From positions 1-64,000 of the forward strand of contig JAQWOM010000056.1 in assembly GCA_029245865.1 (NCBI GenBank): a stretch of 64,000 bases of DNA, read 5' to 3'. Position 1 is the first letter of the stretch, and every line of letters starts with the position of its first letter. This DNA is from Planctomycetota bacterium (GTDB taxonomy: Bacteria > Planctomycetota > B15-G4). Shown piece after piece: positions 1 through 8,690 of this stretch. The notes below the pieces were generated by a model, which did not search any database, was not told the DNA's origin, and worked only from the letters and a program-made list of their open reading frames with translations. A program made the position numbers and the translations under genes.

Positions 1-264
1 CTGGCTCTCGACGCCAATCAGCAACTCGCCATGCAAGACCTGCTGACGAATTCCTTGACGAAGCGCGACGCTCTTGAGAATGAGATGCTCCCGCGCAATG
101 AACGCCGAGATGCCCGTGATGCCCTGCGGCAAGAAACTGAGTCCATGGTTTCGAACCTCCTGAGCCCTTCACAACTTCAATTGCTCAAGGACAACGGCGG
201 CCTCGACAGCGGCCAAGGTGGTGGCGGTGGTGAAGGTGGACGCGGACGCGGGCGGGGCCGTTAA
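1..264 (+). CDS. C-terminal end of an unidentified protein with a Gly/Arg-rich tail (5' partial)
   Basis: The reading frame is open from base 1 and ends at a TAA at 262-264, so only the last 87 residues are present. The visible part is a charged, helical segment rich in Asp, Glu and Arg, a motif LSPSQLQLL resembling the LTxxQ helices of Spy/CpxP-type periplasmic proteins, and then a low-complexity tail of about 20 residues made of Gly, Arg and Gln. The Spy/CpxP comparison rests on one short motif and is weak. The next gene is convergent. An RGG-type tail can bind nucleic acid, but in an exported protein it may simply be a linker. Identity is unknown without the missing 5' part. Confidence 0.6.
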   Translation: MALDANQQLAMQDLLTNSLTKRDALENEMLPRNERRDARDALRQETESMVSNLLSPSQLQLLKDNGGLDSGQGGGGGEGGRGRGRGR

Positions 265-330
265 AGGCATCAAGAGCCCGCAAAACACCAACAACCGGAA
301 AGGGGCCTTCATCTACTGAAGAGCACCCCG

Positions 331-342
331 GGAAAGCTTTCC
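331..342. repeat. Palindrome between convergent genes
   Basis: GGAAAGCTTTCC is a perfect 12-base palindrome in the gap between the end of the first gene and the end of the permease gene. Flanking CCG and GG extend the pairing with one bulge. It may act as a transcript-end hairpin; there is no T-run. Confidence 0.25.
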
Positions 343-345
343 GGC

Positions 346-1134
346 TCACGCAAGCCCCAACGCAATCCCGGCTCCCACCACCATGAGCAGCCAGCCAACC
401 ACCAGGTGCAGGCTGTCCAGTGTCATCTTCCCCAGCAATCTCTTGCCGATGTACGCCCCTGCAAAGGCGCTGAGGGTTGCCACCACAACAAGGTCCCAGG
501 GCAACGAGCGCGCGTCGCTTGAATCGTTCAGCAACATGAACGTCCAGCCATAGATCAGCAGCCGCGCCGCATCCACGCACAAGGCGATGAGTGCTTGGGT
601 GCCTGCGAACTCAGCCGGCTGCAACTGCAGTGGGCCCAAGAACGCTGCCCTTAACGCACCCTGGTGGCCAGACAGGCCACCAAAAAAGCCCGAGAGTGCG
701 CCTCCAAGGGGCAAGAAGCGTGGCGGTGCACGCAGAAGTCTCAGTTGCGGAATCAACTCGAAGAGCGCGAAAAAGAGAACGAGGCTTCCGAGCACGACTC
801 CTGTCGCAGTGACGCTTGCTGTCCTTTCGCCCAGCGTCCATTCAAACAGCGTTTCACTGGGGGCCAGTCGAACCAACACCCAGGCGCCCACGAACGAGGC
901 CCCGATCGCCGGCAAACCGAAACGCATGACGACATCGCGACGCACATGCCCCTTCAGCAACCCGACTTTGAAGAGGTTGTTGCAGAAATGCACCACGGCG
1001 GTACATGCCACGGCAAGATCAAGGGGCAAAAACAATGCAAATGCTGGCATCAGCAAGGTGCCCAGGCCAAAACCAGAAAACAACGTCAGCAGTGACACAG
1101 CGCACGCGAAGAGACCCAGCAAGAGGGCAGTCAT
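346..1134 (-). CDS. TauE/SafE family membrane permease
   Basis: This is an integral membrane protein of the TauE/SafE (former DUF81) family, whose characterised members export sulfite, sulfoacetate or other small organic anions. Starting at the ATG at 1134 (MTALLLGLF...) it has 262 residues, about the family norm, with roughly eight hydrophobic segments. The two half-repeats are recognisable: LFSGFGLGTLLMPAFALF near the N-terminus and GALSGFFGGLSGHQGALR in the middle. An in-frame start at 1191 would add 19 residues, but they are polar and Cys/Arg-rich, so 1134 is preferred. The substrate cannot be read from the sequence. It is followed after a short gap by the co-directional alkyltransferase pair upstream. 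Confidence 0.85.
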   Translation of the reverse strand: MTALLLGLFACAVSLLTLFSGFGLGTLLMPAFALFLPLDLAVACTAVVHFCNNLFKVGLLKGHVRRDVVMRFGLPAIGASFVGAWVLVRLAPSETLFEWTLGERTASVTATGVVLGSLVLFFALFELIPQLRLLRAPPRFLPLGGALSGFFGGLSGHQGALRAAFLGPLQLQPAEFAGTQALIALCVDAARLLIYGWTFMLLNDSSDARSLPWDLVVVATLSAFAGAYIGKRLLGKMTLDSLHLVVGWLLMVVGAGIALGLA

Positions 1135-1214
1135 CAGAACTCCGAAAAAATGTCTCGCTATCTGGAGAGAAGTGACACAACGACACAGCAATCAATTCTT
1201 TTCATGAACACGAC

Positions 1215-1904
1215 CTAAGAGCACCTTTCCCGATCGAGCAGCAAGCGCTTCCGCTCGAGTCCCCAGCGATAATGCCCTGGCGATTTATCAGCACGTACAA
1301 CCCGATGGCACGGCACGAGCACGGCAAGAAGATTGAGGCCGCAAACATTTCCCACTGCACGCACCGCTCTGGGAAATCCGATCGCTGCAGCCACCTCGGA
1401 ATAGGATCGCGAAGAACCCACAGGAATCTCACACAGGGCCTGCCAGACCCTAAGTTGGAAAGGCGTCCCCTCAAGGCAAAGTGAAAGGTCTGACACCGCG
1501 CGCTCTGCATTGAGGTGGGAAAGAACCGCATCTCTCCACGGTTGTAAATTCTCTGGGCACTCCTTCAATTCAGCCAGCGGCCATTCGTGACGAAGCTCCT
1601 CAAGTAAAACCGTGTCTTGATCGCCGAGCAAAACAGCACGCACTCCAGCTTCCGTCCCTGCCATGAGCACACGTCCAAGCGAGCAGTCATCCACTGTGAA
1701 AGCAACGGTCGAATTGCGTGGCGAGCGAACCAAACCAAGAGATGGCATGGAACGCCCACGGCGCACGACCCCCGAAGGCTCAAGAACGAGATGGCAACCG
1801 CGCTTTTCCAGTGCGCGGGCCTCATCGCCAACCCTGCTCAGCAACGCGATTCTCCTCACAGCCGCAGGCAATGAAAGTGAAGGGCCGCGGCAGGCCACCC
1901 TCAC
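1215..1904 (-). CDS. ogt: Methylated-DNA--protein-cysteine S-methyltransferase
   Basis: It repairs O6-alkylguanine in DNA by irreversible transfer of the alkyl group to its own cysteine. The active site is VPCHRVVRAD with Cys199 of the 229-residue reading. RAVGNVCGLN (recognition helix, with the Arg finger) and GHYRWGLERKRLLL follow the usual order. The region from about residue 68 (FTVDDCSLGRVLMAGTEAG) matches the start of the Ada/Ogt C-terminal unit. The first 60 residues are not recognised and lack the Ada zinc-binding cysteines. The GTG start at 1904 overlaps the stop of the upstream gene by four bases (GTGA), implying translational coupling. The strand before the active Cys is unusual (LLAVLVPCHR rather than the common NPLAVxxPCHR). 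Confidence 0.88.
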   Translation of the reverse strand: MRVACRGPSLSLPAAVRRIALLSRVGDEARALEKRGCHLVLEPSGVVRRGRSMPSLGLVRSPRNSTVAFTVDDCSLGRVLMAGTEAGVRAVLLGDQDTVLLEELRHEWPLAELKECPENLQPWRDAVLSHLNAERAVSDLSLCLEGTPFQLRVWQALCEIPVGSSRSYSEVAAAIGFPRAVRAVGNVCGLNLLAVLVPCHRVVRADKSPGHYRWGLERKRLLLDRERCS

Positions 1905-2545
1905 TGCGGCCTTGTCGTCCCAGTTCGATACGGCTCGTGCACATAGTACTTCGGCCTCACGTCTAACCGAACGTGCAACCAGGCCACACCCAGTCCAGAA
2001 GTGCTGAGCCAGAGAGGCTGGGCGCCGACCTTAGACTGCACTGCCTCTCCTACGGCTGCCCAGAAAGCGTCACGCTGCTCGGCAGGAGCCTTTCTCAAAA
2101 AAACCACCAGGTGTGGATACGCCGCATCATCCGTGTACGCCGCTGGCACCACCAGCAATGCATCTCCGCCAAGATTAGGGAAAACCCCTACACCCGACGA
2201 GCCGACTTCCTCGAGCTTCGCAGAAAACACATGTGGATCAGGCATCGCCGCATTCAGAACAGGAGCATTCAACAACACGCAGCGAAACGGCTGCTCAAGC
2301 GTCAATCGAGTCACAGCGGGCATCTCCCAGAACATCGCGTCGAAGGGTGCCGATGAGAGTGCACGATCAAAAAAGACCCGAAAGCTGCGACACTCACACA
2401 ACAAGCTGATGAATTGCCCGAGGGAAAGCGGCACGCCATCTTGCTGAATGCGAAGCTCCAGCACGCCTTCCGAGAGTTCTGCCCGGTGAAGCGTCCATGA
2501 GCCCCCCGGGGAGTGGCAACTTTCTTTGTTCACAATGGGGAGCAC
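1901..2545 (-). CDS. DUF6940-like protein of unknown function
   Basis: The 214-residue soluble protein has the features I associate with the uncharacterised DUF6940 family: FFDRALSSAPFDAMFWEMPAVT, a central FPNLGGDALLVVP, and the C-terminal WLSTSGLGVAWLHVRLDVRPKYY. No signal peptide or membrane segment is visible. Two GTG starts are possible, at 2545 and at 2533; AAGGAG lies directly before the first and 13 bases before the second, so the exact start is open. It overlaps the alkyltransferase gene by four bases, so the two are almost certainly co-translated, yet no repair role is known for this family. The 132-base gap to the divergent Cys-rich gene must hold promoters for both directions. Confidence 0.65.
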   Translation of the reverse strand: MLPIVNKESCHSPGGSWTLHRAELSEGVLELRIQQDGVPLSLGQFISLLCECRSFRVFFDRALSSAPFDAMFWEMPAVTRLTLEQPFRCVLLNAPVLNAAMPDPHVFSAKLEEVGSSGVGVFPNLGGDALLVVPAAYTDDAAYPHLVVFLRKAPAEQRDAFWAAVGEAVQSKVGAQPLWLSTSGLGVAWLHVRLDVRPKYYVHEPYRTGTTRPQ

Positions 2546-2677
2546 ACTCCTTCGGCTGCAAGGGCAGGGCCGCTAGCATTTCATGCCATGGCTACGGCGA
2601 AACGACCCTCAGTAGAGATCTGAGAGCCGCTGCCGAAGTCATGGCCTACCCCCCATCCCACTGACTGGAGAGCCCCC

Positions 2678-3034
2678 ATGCGACATGACCTTCCGCGCCT
2701 GGCACTCGCCATACTGCTCCTTGGCCTCACAGCTTTGATTTCTCCCTCATGTGGCGCGGAGGCGCCCTCGGGAGAACCCGAGTGTTGCCAGAAAGCATCC
2801 GAGCTCATCCGCCAGATGGACAATTGCTGCGTGGAGAACCTGGGCAAACCAACTTCTGAAATGACCGGCTGTTGCACTCAGGGCATGCTGCCAGAAAACA
2901 CGGATCGCCCCGAATGCTGTGCCAAAGCCCTCAAACTTCGATCCGAAATGGCCGAGTGCTGTCAGAAAGGAATGAAAAGCGCAACCACCGTGTGCTGCAA
3001 AGAGGGCTCTGGGGAACAAACCGAGACGAAGTAA
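2678..3034 (+). CDS. Exported protein with six Cys-Cys pairs
   Basis: An N-terminal hydrophobic stretch (about residues 7-22) looks like a signal peptide; the Cys at residue 25 is not in a good lipobox. The mature part has six CC dipeptides at residues 36, 50, 65, 80, 94 and 106, so spaced 12-15 residues apart. Two units are nearly the same: PECCQKASELIRQMDNCC (34-51) and PECCAKALKLRSEMAECC (78-95), which indicates internal duplication. Vicinal cysteines at helical spacing suggest thiol-based metal binding or a disulfide-rich rod outside the cytoplasm. I recognise no family. It is a single gene, divergent from the DUF6940-like gene and convergent with the DinB-like gene. Confidence 0.75.
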   Translation: MRHDLPRLALAILLLGLTALISPSCGAEAPSGEPECCQKASELIRQMDNCCVENLGKPTSEMTGCCTQGMLPENTDRPECCAKALKLRSEMAECCQKGMKSATTVCCKEGSGEQTETK

Positions 3035-3101
3035 GAGTTGGATGGTCGGCGAACCAGCAGTTCGTAACCATCCATCACATTTGCACCGAGCCTCGGTGCG
3101 C

Positions 3102-3593
3102 TTAGTCCACTCCCGCAATGCCCCCAAGATGGTGTTGCACATGCAGCACATAGTCTTCTTGCAGCCAGTGAAGTGTCACGGGCGCACTCTTTTCTACAGG
3201 CCGAAACGCGATTTTGTGCAAGTTGTGACTGGTGTACACCACATGGACATCTTCTTCCGGCATCGTGCGAAAGATGTGGGCAAGGTGCCCATTCAACTGC
3301 CGCCATAGCTCAACCAGTTCTGCCCAGGGAGCCTCGTTGTAGCGCTGGACCACCACCCAGTCCTCATGCTCATAGCTCGGAAAGACGAGGTCATCCTGTA
3401 GTTGCGACTGAACGAATCGCTGGTGATGAGCCGTCGCCAGGTCGACCAAGTGCCCCAAAACCTGCTTGGGGCTCCACGCACCTTGCTCAGGAGCCTCACT
3501 TGCATCCCACTCCATGATGGCAAGTAGATCTGGAACGGCACCCTCCACACTGCGCATCAGGACGTCAGCAGGTCGGACAATCTTGGCTTGCAT
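3102..3593 (-). CDS. DinB-fold protein
   Basis: The 163-residue protein has the four-helix DinB/YfiT layout: an N-terminal helix, AWSPKQVLGHLVDLATAHHQRF with the first metal-type histidine, a long middle helix, and a final HWLQEDYVLHVQHHLGGI supplying two more histidines. Proteins of this fold bind a divalent metal with three His; many are thiol-S-transferases, others have no known activity. The ATG at 3593 is the first start. The gene stands alone between a convergent and a divergent neighbour. Substrate unknown. Confidence 0.8.
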   Translation of the reverse strand: MQAKIVRPADVLMRSVEGAVPDLLAIMEWDASEAPEQGAWSPKQVLGHLVDLATAHHQRFVQSQLQDDLVFPSYEHEDWVVVQRYNEAPWAELVELWRQLNGHLAHIFRTMPEEDVHVVYTSHNLHKIAFRPVEKSAPVTLHWLQEDYVLHVQHHLGGIAGVD

Positions 3594-3869
3594 GGGCGAG
3601 CTCCAGAAAAAGGTCTACGGGATGTGGGCGCTTGAGTGGGTGTACGGCTCTTGCCGTTCTGGTGCAAGAAAACGTGTTCATATTCGCCATCTAACGCTGT
3701 CCGAGAGACTGGCTGGCAAATTGCCCCACCCGACAATCTTTCACTACTGCGAATTCACACGCAAGGAAAGCATGCCGTCCACGTGACCAAAGCAAACGCA
3801 TTTTCATCTAGCGCGGATTGAAGAGCCGGCGCCCCACGGAGATCGCCAGGAGGGTGTACGATTAAGTGC

Positions 3870-5000
3870 ATGTATCTGACCCTCTTGGGCGCACTCATCC
3901 CGATATGCTCAGGCGCGCCGGAACCTCTTGCGATCTCGCCCCACGCAAGCTGTCCGCCCCCTCTTATAGAGCCGTTCCGGCTACCTTCCGAAACAGAGCC
4001 GGTCGCAAATTCGACCACAGATCCAAGCCACCAGTTCGACTTTTCGCTGGGTGAGTGGACAGTTCGCAATCGGCACCTGAATGAACAAGGCCGCTGGATC
4101 GACGGCGATCTCGCCCGCGCTCGCATCACCCCTCTCATGGGTGGCCGTGCCGTACTCGAAGAATGGGCCGGTTCGATTAACGGTTCGGTTCTGAACGGGT
4201 TCAATTTACTCACCTACGATCCATCCGCAGACCGCTGGTCGATGCTGCTCTACTGGACCACAGGTGGCGATGGAAGCTTCGGCCAGGTCCACGGAACCTT
4301 TCGCCATGGACGTGGAGAGTTTATTGCGCCCGAGAGTGGCCCACGTCAAACGCGATACACATTTTCTGATTGCCGCTCCGAAACGATGCGCTGGGACGCA
4401 GCGACAACACAGGACTTCGGCGTCACATGGAAAACCGACTGGATTATGGAGTTTTCGCGCACTCATATGCCGGATGAAGTGTCTCAGGAAAAACTCTTTC
4501 AGACCGATTGGTCCGAGGGGGGCCTTTCCCCCCATCCGGAATCACGAGGACTCGACTGGCTCCTCGGGACATGGGTTGGAACGCAAACCGATGAACTGGG
4601 AAAACAGCGAGCGGCACGCCTGCAAACCCGATTACTTAACAAAGACGCTCTTGTGCTCGACGTCCTCGAAACGCGAACTGGCAGCAAAGTCGATTGGGGC
4701 ACAGCAAGCGAAGAGGATGCGCAAAGTAGACTTTTTGTGCGTGGATGGATGAATGGCACAAAAACTTGGGAAGGCTGGCGGCTGCGCTCCCAGGACACGC
4801 ACATCTCGCACCACAAAGGCATGCTAGGCGAAGGAGGCGCGCTCTTCGAGCGATTCGCCGACACCGAAGAAAAAGCAGAGCATGAAACGCTTCGCCGACT
4901 CGACGCGAATCACCTTCGCATCGAAGAAACGGTGGGTACCGGCACTGATCGGCGTGTCCTGCGGACGACAGATCTCGAGCGCGTGGTCACCAGCAGCTAA
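3870..5000 (+). CDS. Tandem DUF1579/lipocalin-like protein, probably exported
   Basis: The 376-residue protein begins with a short hydrophobic segment (MYLTLLGALIPICSG) that may be a signal peptide. It then shows two units of the same kind: one from about residue 55 with FDFSLGEWTVRNRHL, the other from about residue 228 with LDWLLGTWVGTQTDELG. The FxxGxWxxxxxxL start is typical of DUF1579-like and related calycin/lipocalin beta barrels. It is therefore likely a two-barrel protein that could bind a small ligand, but no ligand or enzyme activity can be named. The gene is convergent with the amidase gene and has 276 bases of upstream non-coding sequence. Confidence 0.7.
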   Translation: MYLTLLGALIPICSGAPEPLAISPHASCPPPLIEPFRLPSETEPVANSTTDPSHQFDFSLGEWTVRNRHLNEQGRWIDGDLARARITPLMGGRAVLEEWAGSINGSVLNGFNLLTYDPSADRWSMLLYWTTGGDGSFGQVHGTFRHGRGEFIAPESGPRQTRYTFSDCRSETMRWDAATTQDFGVTWKTDWIMEFSRTHMPDEVSQEKLFQTDWSEGGLSPHPESRGLDWLLGTWVGTQTDELGKQRAARLQTRLLNKDALVLDVLETRTGSKVDWGTASEEDAQSRLFVRGWMNGTKTWEGWRLRSQDTHISHHKGMLGEGGALFERFADTEEKAEHETLRRLDANHLRIEETVGTGTDRRVLRTTDLERVVTSS

Positions 5001-5027
5001 GCGTCGATCCAAACGTCTACATCACGA

Positions 5028-6434
5028 TCACGCAAACGCTTCCGGATGCTTTCTCGACCACGGTGTCGCTGACTCGAATGCCTGGGCGTACTGGAGTGTG
5101 CGCGCATCTTCAAAGCAACGCCCCACAAGCATGAGTCCCACCGGTAACCCTGCCGAGCTGAAGCCACAAGGGACCGACACAGCCGGCTGCCCCGTGAAAT
5201 TGAATGGCCTCGTATTGCGCGAACGGTCAGCGGATCGGCGAGGCGACTGAACGGCAAACGATTCTGCAAGTAACCTGGACGTGGGCAACGCAAGCACGTC
5301 CACTTCCTTCATCACATCCCGGACCTGCATTCGAAAAACCGCTCGTATTCGTTGAGCTTCGGCATACTCAGCTGCGGTTTTGACCGAAATGGTTTTGATC
5401 TTCTGGTGAATCTCGTCGCTGAATTCATCCGGATGCGCTCTAAGCGTTTCTCCGTGAGTCGCCTCGACTTCTGAAAAAGTTGTCAGAACGGCTTCCGCCA
5501 CTTCCGGCATATCTTTCAGTTCAACTTCTACAACTCGCACGCCGAGTGAGCGAAAAACATCTAACGAAGCCTCTACGAGTGCAATCGCATCTGGATCCAC
5601 GTCGTCAAAAAACCAACTGCGCGGCACGCCAACCGTGCCACCAGCCACAGAATCGCCTAGCGCGTGCGTCACATCTGGCGGGTCGCGATCGAGACACCAA
5701 GGATCCAAAGCGTCTGGCCCCGTCAATGCCATCACGGTCCAAGCCGCATCAGCGACAGACCGAGCCAGAACACCCACGTGATCCAGTGAGCGAGCCAATG
5801 GAACAACTCCCGCCTTGCTCACCAATCCAAATGACGGTTTGTAACCCACGATTCCACAGCAGTGTGCGGGCTGGCGTACAGAACACCCGGTGTCGGTACC
5901 GAGTGCCGCAAAGGCGAGCCCTGCCGCAACTGCCGCTGCCGACCCTCCGCTCGAACCGCCCGGATGGTGGTCAATCTTCCACGGATTACGAATCGCCCCG
6001 TAGTGCGGATTCACGGAGGTCGACCCCCAGGCCAATTCGTGCATGCCTGTCTTTCCGAGCAAGACGGCGCCGGCTTTCTTCAGGCGCTTCACCGCAGTTG
6101 CGTCCATCTCGGGGACTCGGTGCTCCCAGAGCTTTGTGCCGGCTGTCGTGACAACGCCAGCGGTCTCGAAGAGGTCTTTCACTGCCACAGGAATCCCCTG
6201 CAGTGGCCCTCGATCCATGCCCTGAGACAACTCTTCGTCGGCGACATCGGCCGCTCTGAGGGCCTCCTCACTCGTCACAGTCATGAAGCTGTTCAGGGTG
6301 TCATCGTAGGCCTCGATGCGCGAAAGCATCCTTTCCGTCAACATTCGCGAAGAGCATTGGCCCGACCGCAAAGCGGCTGCTGCCTCCTCCATGGTGAACC
6401 AATCCACTGATTCCAAATCCACCTCCTCGCTCAT
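5028..6434 (-). CDS. Amidase-signature family amidase
   Basis: It is a 468-residue amidase-signature enzyme hydrolysing an unknown carboxamide. The Ser-cisSer-Lys triad is visible: Lys in IPVAVKDLF, cis-Ser in the Gly/Ser loop PGGSSGGSAAA and the nucleophile Ser in GTDTGCSVRQPA. The usual second Gly before the nucleophile is Cys here. The start (ATG at 6434) has AGGA eight bases upstream. GatA is an alternative reading, but there is no gatB or gatC nearby and the C-terminal half (SFAVQSPRRSADRSRNTRPFNFTGQPAVSVPCGF) fits stand-alone amidases better. The sulfatase gene is close upstream on the same strand. Confidence 0.85.
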   Translation of the reverse strand: MSEEVDLESVDWFTMEEAAAALRSGQCSSRMLTERMLSRIEAYDDTLNSFMTVTSEEALRAADVADEELSQGMDRGPLQGIPVAVKDLFETAGVVTTAGTKLWEHRVPEMDATAVKRLKKAGAVLLGKTGMHELAWGSTSVNPHYGAIRNPWKIDHHPGGSSGGSAAAVAAGLAFAALGTDTGCSVRQPAHCCGIVGYKPSFGLVSKAGVVPLARSLDHVGVLARSVADAAWTVMALTGPDALDPWCLDRDPPDVTHALGDSVAGGTVGVPRSWFFDDVDPDAIALVEASLDVFRSLGVRVVEVELKDMPEVAEAVLTTFSEVEATHGETLRAHPDEFSDEIHQKIKTISVKTAAEYAEAQRIRAVFRMQVRDVMKEVDVLALPTSRLLAESFAVQSPRRSADRSRNTRPFNFTGQPAVSVPCGFSSAGLPVGLMLVGRCFEDARTLQYAQAFESATPWSRKHPEAFA

Positions 6435-6484
6435 CCAATTTCCTGCCTTCCTGCAAACTCAGATGGGGACACGCGACCATCACG

Positions 6485-8032
6485 TTACCGTTCAGTTCGA
6501 TCCAACGCGGCCATGGGAAAAGCGTCGCTCGGTTGGTGCTGCTCAGTCATGACCTGAGCAAGCTCTGCCATGACTTCTGGAAATTCATCTGCAACATTTG
6601 TCGTTTCCCCTGGGTCAGTCGACAAGTCGTAAAGTTCCGCAGTCGGCGCAGTGCCCGGTTTCAGCTTGCGGAGATCTCGATAGATAAGCTTCCAATCTCC
6701 ACGCCGCACCGACTGCTGCCCGCCATAGCCCGAAAACTCACGATAGAGAAAGGGGCGTGATGCCTGGCTTTCACCCAGCAGAGTGGACGCGAAGCTGATG
6801 CCGTCCATTTCATGCTCACTCGAAACCGCCTCATTCCCGGAGAGTTCCAGCAACGTCGGCAGCCAATCTTCGAAACCAGTCAAGCGATCCGAATGCGTGC
6901 CCGGCTCGATCACACCTGGCCAGCGCACGATGCACGGCACACGCACACCTCCCTCGTAGAGCGATCCCTTGAGCCCACGCAAGCCCCCTGAGCTCTCAAA
7001 AAAATCACTGTCCGAGCCGCCGAGTCGATCGTAAGTCGGACCATTGTCGCTCGTGAAGACGAAGATCGTGTCGTCGTCGAGCCCCAGTTCCTGGATTCGC
7101 TTCATGAGGCGCCCCACGTCCCGGTCCATTCGAGTGATCATGGCAGCGTATGCAGCCCGTGGCGACACGTGCGGTAAGTACGCCTTGCCTCCCACATAGG
7201 GTGGATCGTTCCAGAGCCCCGCATATTCGGCGAGTGAGTCCTCCGGGACTTGCAATGCGAGGTGCGGCACAATCGTCGGCCAGTACAGCAAGAACGCCTC
7301 ATCGCGATGCGCATCGATAAAATCCAACGCCTCCTCGGTGATCAGGTCGGGTGCGTAATCATTCCCTGAAAAGCGGGCGTAAGAAGATGGGTCCTCCGGG
7401 TGTTCGGACTCCGTCAATCGGTCATGGGCCGGAAAGTCGAGGTTGTCCAACTCCACAACCGTTTCATCATCCCAGAGAGACGTCGGGTAATAGTTGTGTG
7501 CGACTCGTTGGCAGTTGTAGCCATAGAATCGGTCGAATCCCTGCTGGAGTGGTGCACCGTCTGATCCGGGTGCACCCAGCCCCCACTTCCCAAATGCCCC
7601 CGTTGCGTAGCCGTGCTCCCCGAACGCTGTCCCCATGGTAAGCGTGCCCTCTGCCAGTGCCATTTGCCCTTCAGGCTTCACTTCCTTGTTATTGCGCACC
7701 TGCGCATGTCCAGGGTGCAGACCAGTCAAAAGAACACACCTCGAGGGGGCGCACACGGCGTTACCCGCAATGTGCTGAGTCAAGCTCATACCTTCTGAAG
7801 CGAGTCGGTCGAGCACAGGCGTCCGAATCTTGCCTTGCCCGTACGAACCCAGTTCCCCATAACCGAGATCATCCGCCATCACGAACACAATGTTCGGAGG
7901 CCGAGTCCGGTCAGGCGAGTCCGTTTCATGGCCTTGCTGCGCAACCGCCTCCCCAAGAAAAAGTCCGGAGCAAGTGATGGCACAAAACAAACACGCCGAG
8001 CGCCAGAAGCCACTCTCTTCAACATCGCCCAT
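6485..8032 (-). CDS. Exported type I sulfatase
   Basis: A 515-residue sulfatase with a hydrophobic N-terminal segment ending near AVAQQ, so probably periplasmic. The formylglycine motif is Cys94-A-P-S-R in NAVCAPSRCVLLTGLHPGH, where Cys is oxidised by a sulfatase-maturing enzyme. Metal-ligand Asp pairs are in FVMADDLGYGELGSYG and in FTSDNGPT; the C-terminal region has GDWKLIYRD and ELYDLSTDPGETTN. Substrates of this group are sulfated glycans or small sulfate esters; planctomycetes encode many. It is 51 bases upstream of the amidase gene on the same strand and divergent from the next DinB-like gene. No maturase is in the window. Confidence 0.92.
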   Translation of the reverse strand: MGDVEESGFWRSACLFCAITCSGLFLGEAVAQQGHETDSPDRTRPPNIVFVMADDLGYGELGSYGQGKIRTPVLDRLASEGMSLTQHIAGNAVCAPSRCVLLTGLHPGHAQVRNNKEVKPEGQMALAEGTLTMGTAFGEHGYATGAFGKWGLGAPGSDGAPLQQGFDRFYGYNCQRVAHNYYPTSLWDDETVVELDNLDFPAHDRLTESEHPEDPSSYARFSGNDYAPDLITEEALDFIDAHRDEAFLLYWPTIVPHLALQVPEDSLAEYAGLWNDPPYVGGKAYLPHVSPRAAYAAMITRMDRDVGRLMKRIQELGLDDDTIFVFTSDNGPTYDRLGGSDSDFFESSGGLRGLKGSLYEGGVRVPCIVRWPGVIEPGTHSDRLTGFEDWLPTLLELSGNEAVSSEHEMDGISFASTLLGESQASRPFLYREFSGYGGQQSVRRGDWKLIYRDLRKLKPGTAPTAELYDLSTDPGETTNVADEFPEVMAELAQVMTEQHQPSDAFPMAALDRTER

Positions 8033-8104
8033 GTGCGCACACTCCCGTTATGGCTCGAAGATCAGTTCTCCAGGGTCTCATGATACGGTTCTCTAAACCT
8101 CGCG

Positions 8105-8683
8105 GTGCGTGAACAACATTCATCCCTTGTTGCCCACTTTGCTGCCCACTTCGGAGAGCCATTCGTGGAACTACCCCGCGCTATCATGCGCCTCCGCCGG
8201 AATGCCGTGACATTCCGAAGCCTCTTGCAAGACCTCGGAGACATGGGGAGGCTCGCGAGGTGGACACCAGCGCCCCACAAGTGGTCGTTACTGATCGTGG
8301 CGAACCACCTTGCTGATGAAGAACGCGACGACTTCAAGGTCCGTCTCGACCACACGCTTCACAAGAAGGGGACTGCCTGGCCAACGATTGACCCCGAAGG
8401 CTGGGTCACATCTCGTGACTATGCCGCGCAAAACTATGAAGACTCGGTTCGGCGCTTTCTTGCAGAGCGAGATCGATCGATCGCCTGGCTAGAAGACCTT
8501 CGTACACCCGATTGGGGCACGACACACGACCACCCAACACTCGGAACAGTGTCGGCTGGCGACCTCATGGCTGCGTGGATAGACCATGACCACCAGCACA
8601 TGCGGCAAATTCTGAACCTATTGCACGAGTCGCTCTGTGAGGAAACTGCGCCCTACAACACCAGCTATGCAGGCGAGTGGTAG
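8105..8683 (+). CDS. DinB-fold protein
   Basis: A 192-residue DinB-superfamily protein of a different subgroup from the one at 3102-3593. Key stretches are KWSLLIVANHLADEERDDFKVRL (first His), IDPEGWVTSRDYAAQN, and DLMAAWIDHDHQHMRQILNLL with the remaining His residues. A metal-dependent transferase or hydrolase role is possible by family but not shown. The GTG/ATG choice at the 5' end is uncertain because the first 27 residues before MRLRRN are not clearly conserved. The gene ends eight bases before the convergent TfoX-like gene. Confidence 0.8.
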   Translation: MREQHSSLVAHFAAHFGEPFVELPRAIMRLRRNAVTFRSLLQDLGDMGRLARWTPAPHKWSLLIVANHLADEERDDFKVRLDHTLHKKGTAWPTIDPEGWVTSRDYAAQNYEDSVRRFLAERDRSIAWLEDLRTPDWGTTHDHPTLGTVSAGDLMAAWIDHDHQHMRQILNLLHESLCEETAPYNTSYAGEW

Positions 8684-8690
8684 CAGGTCA

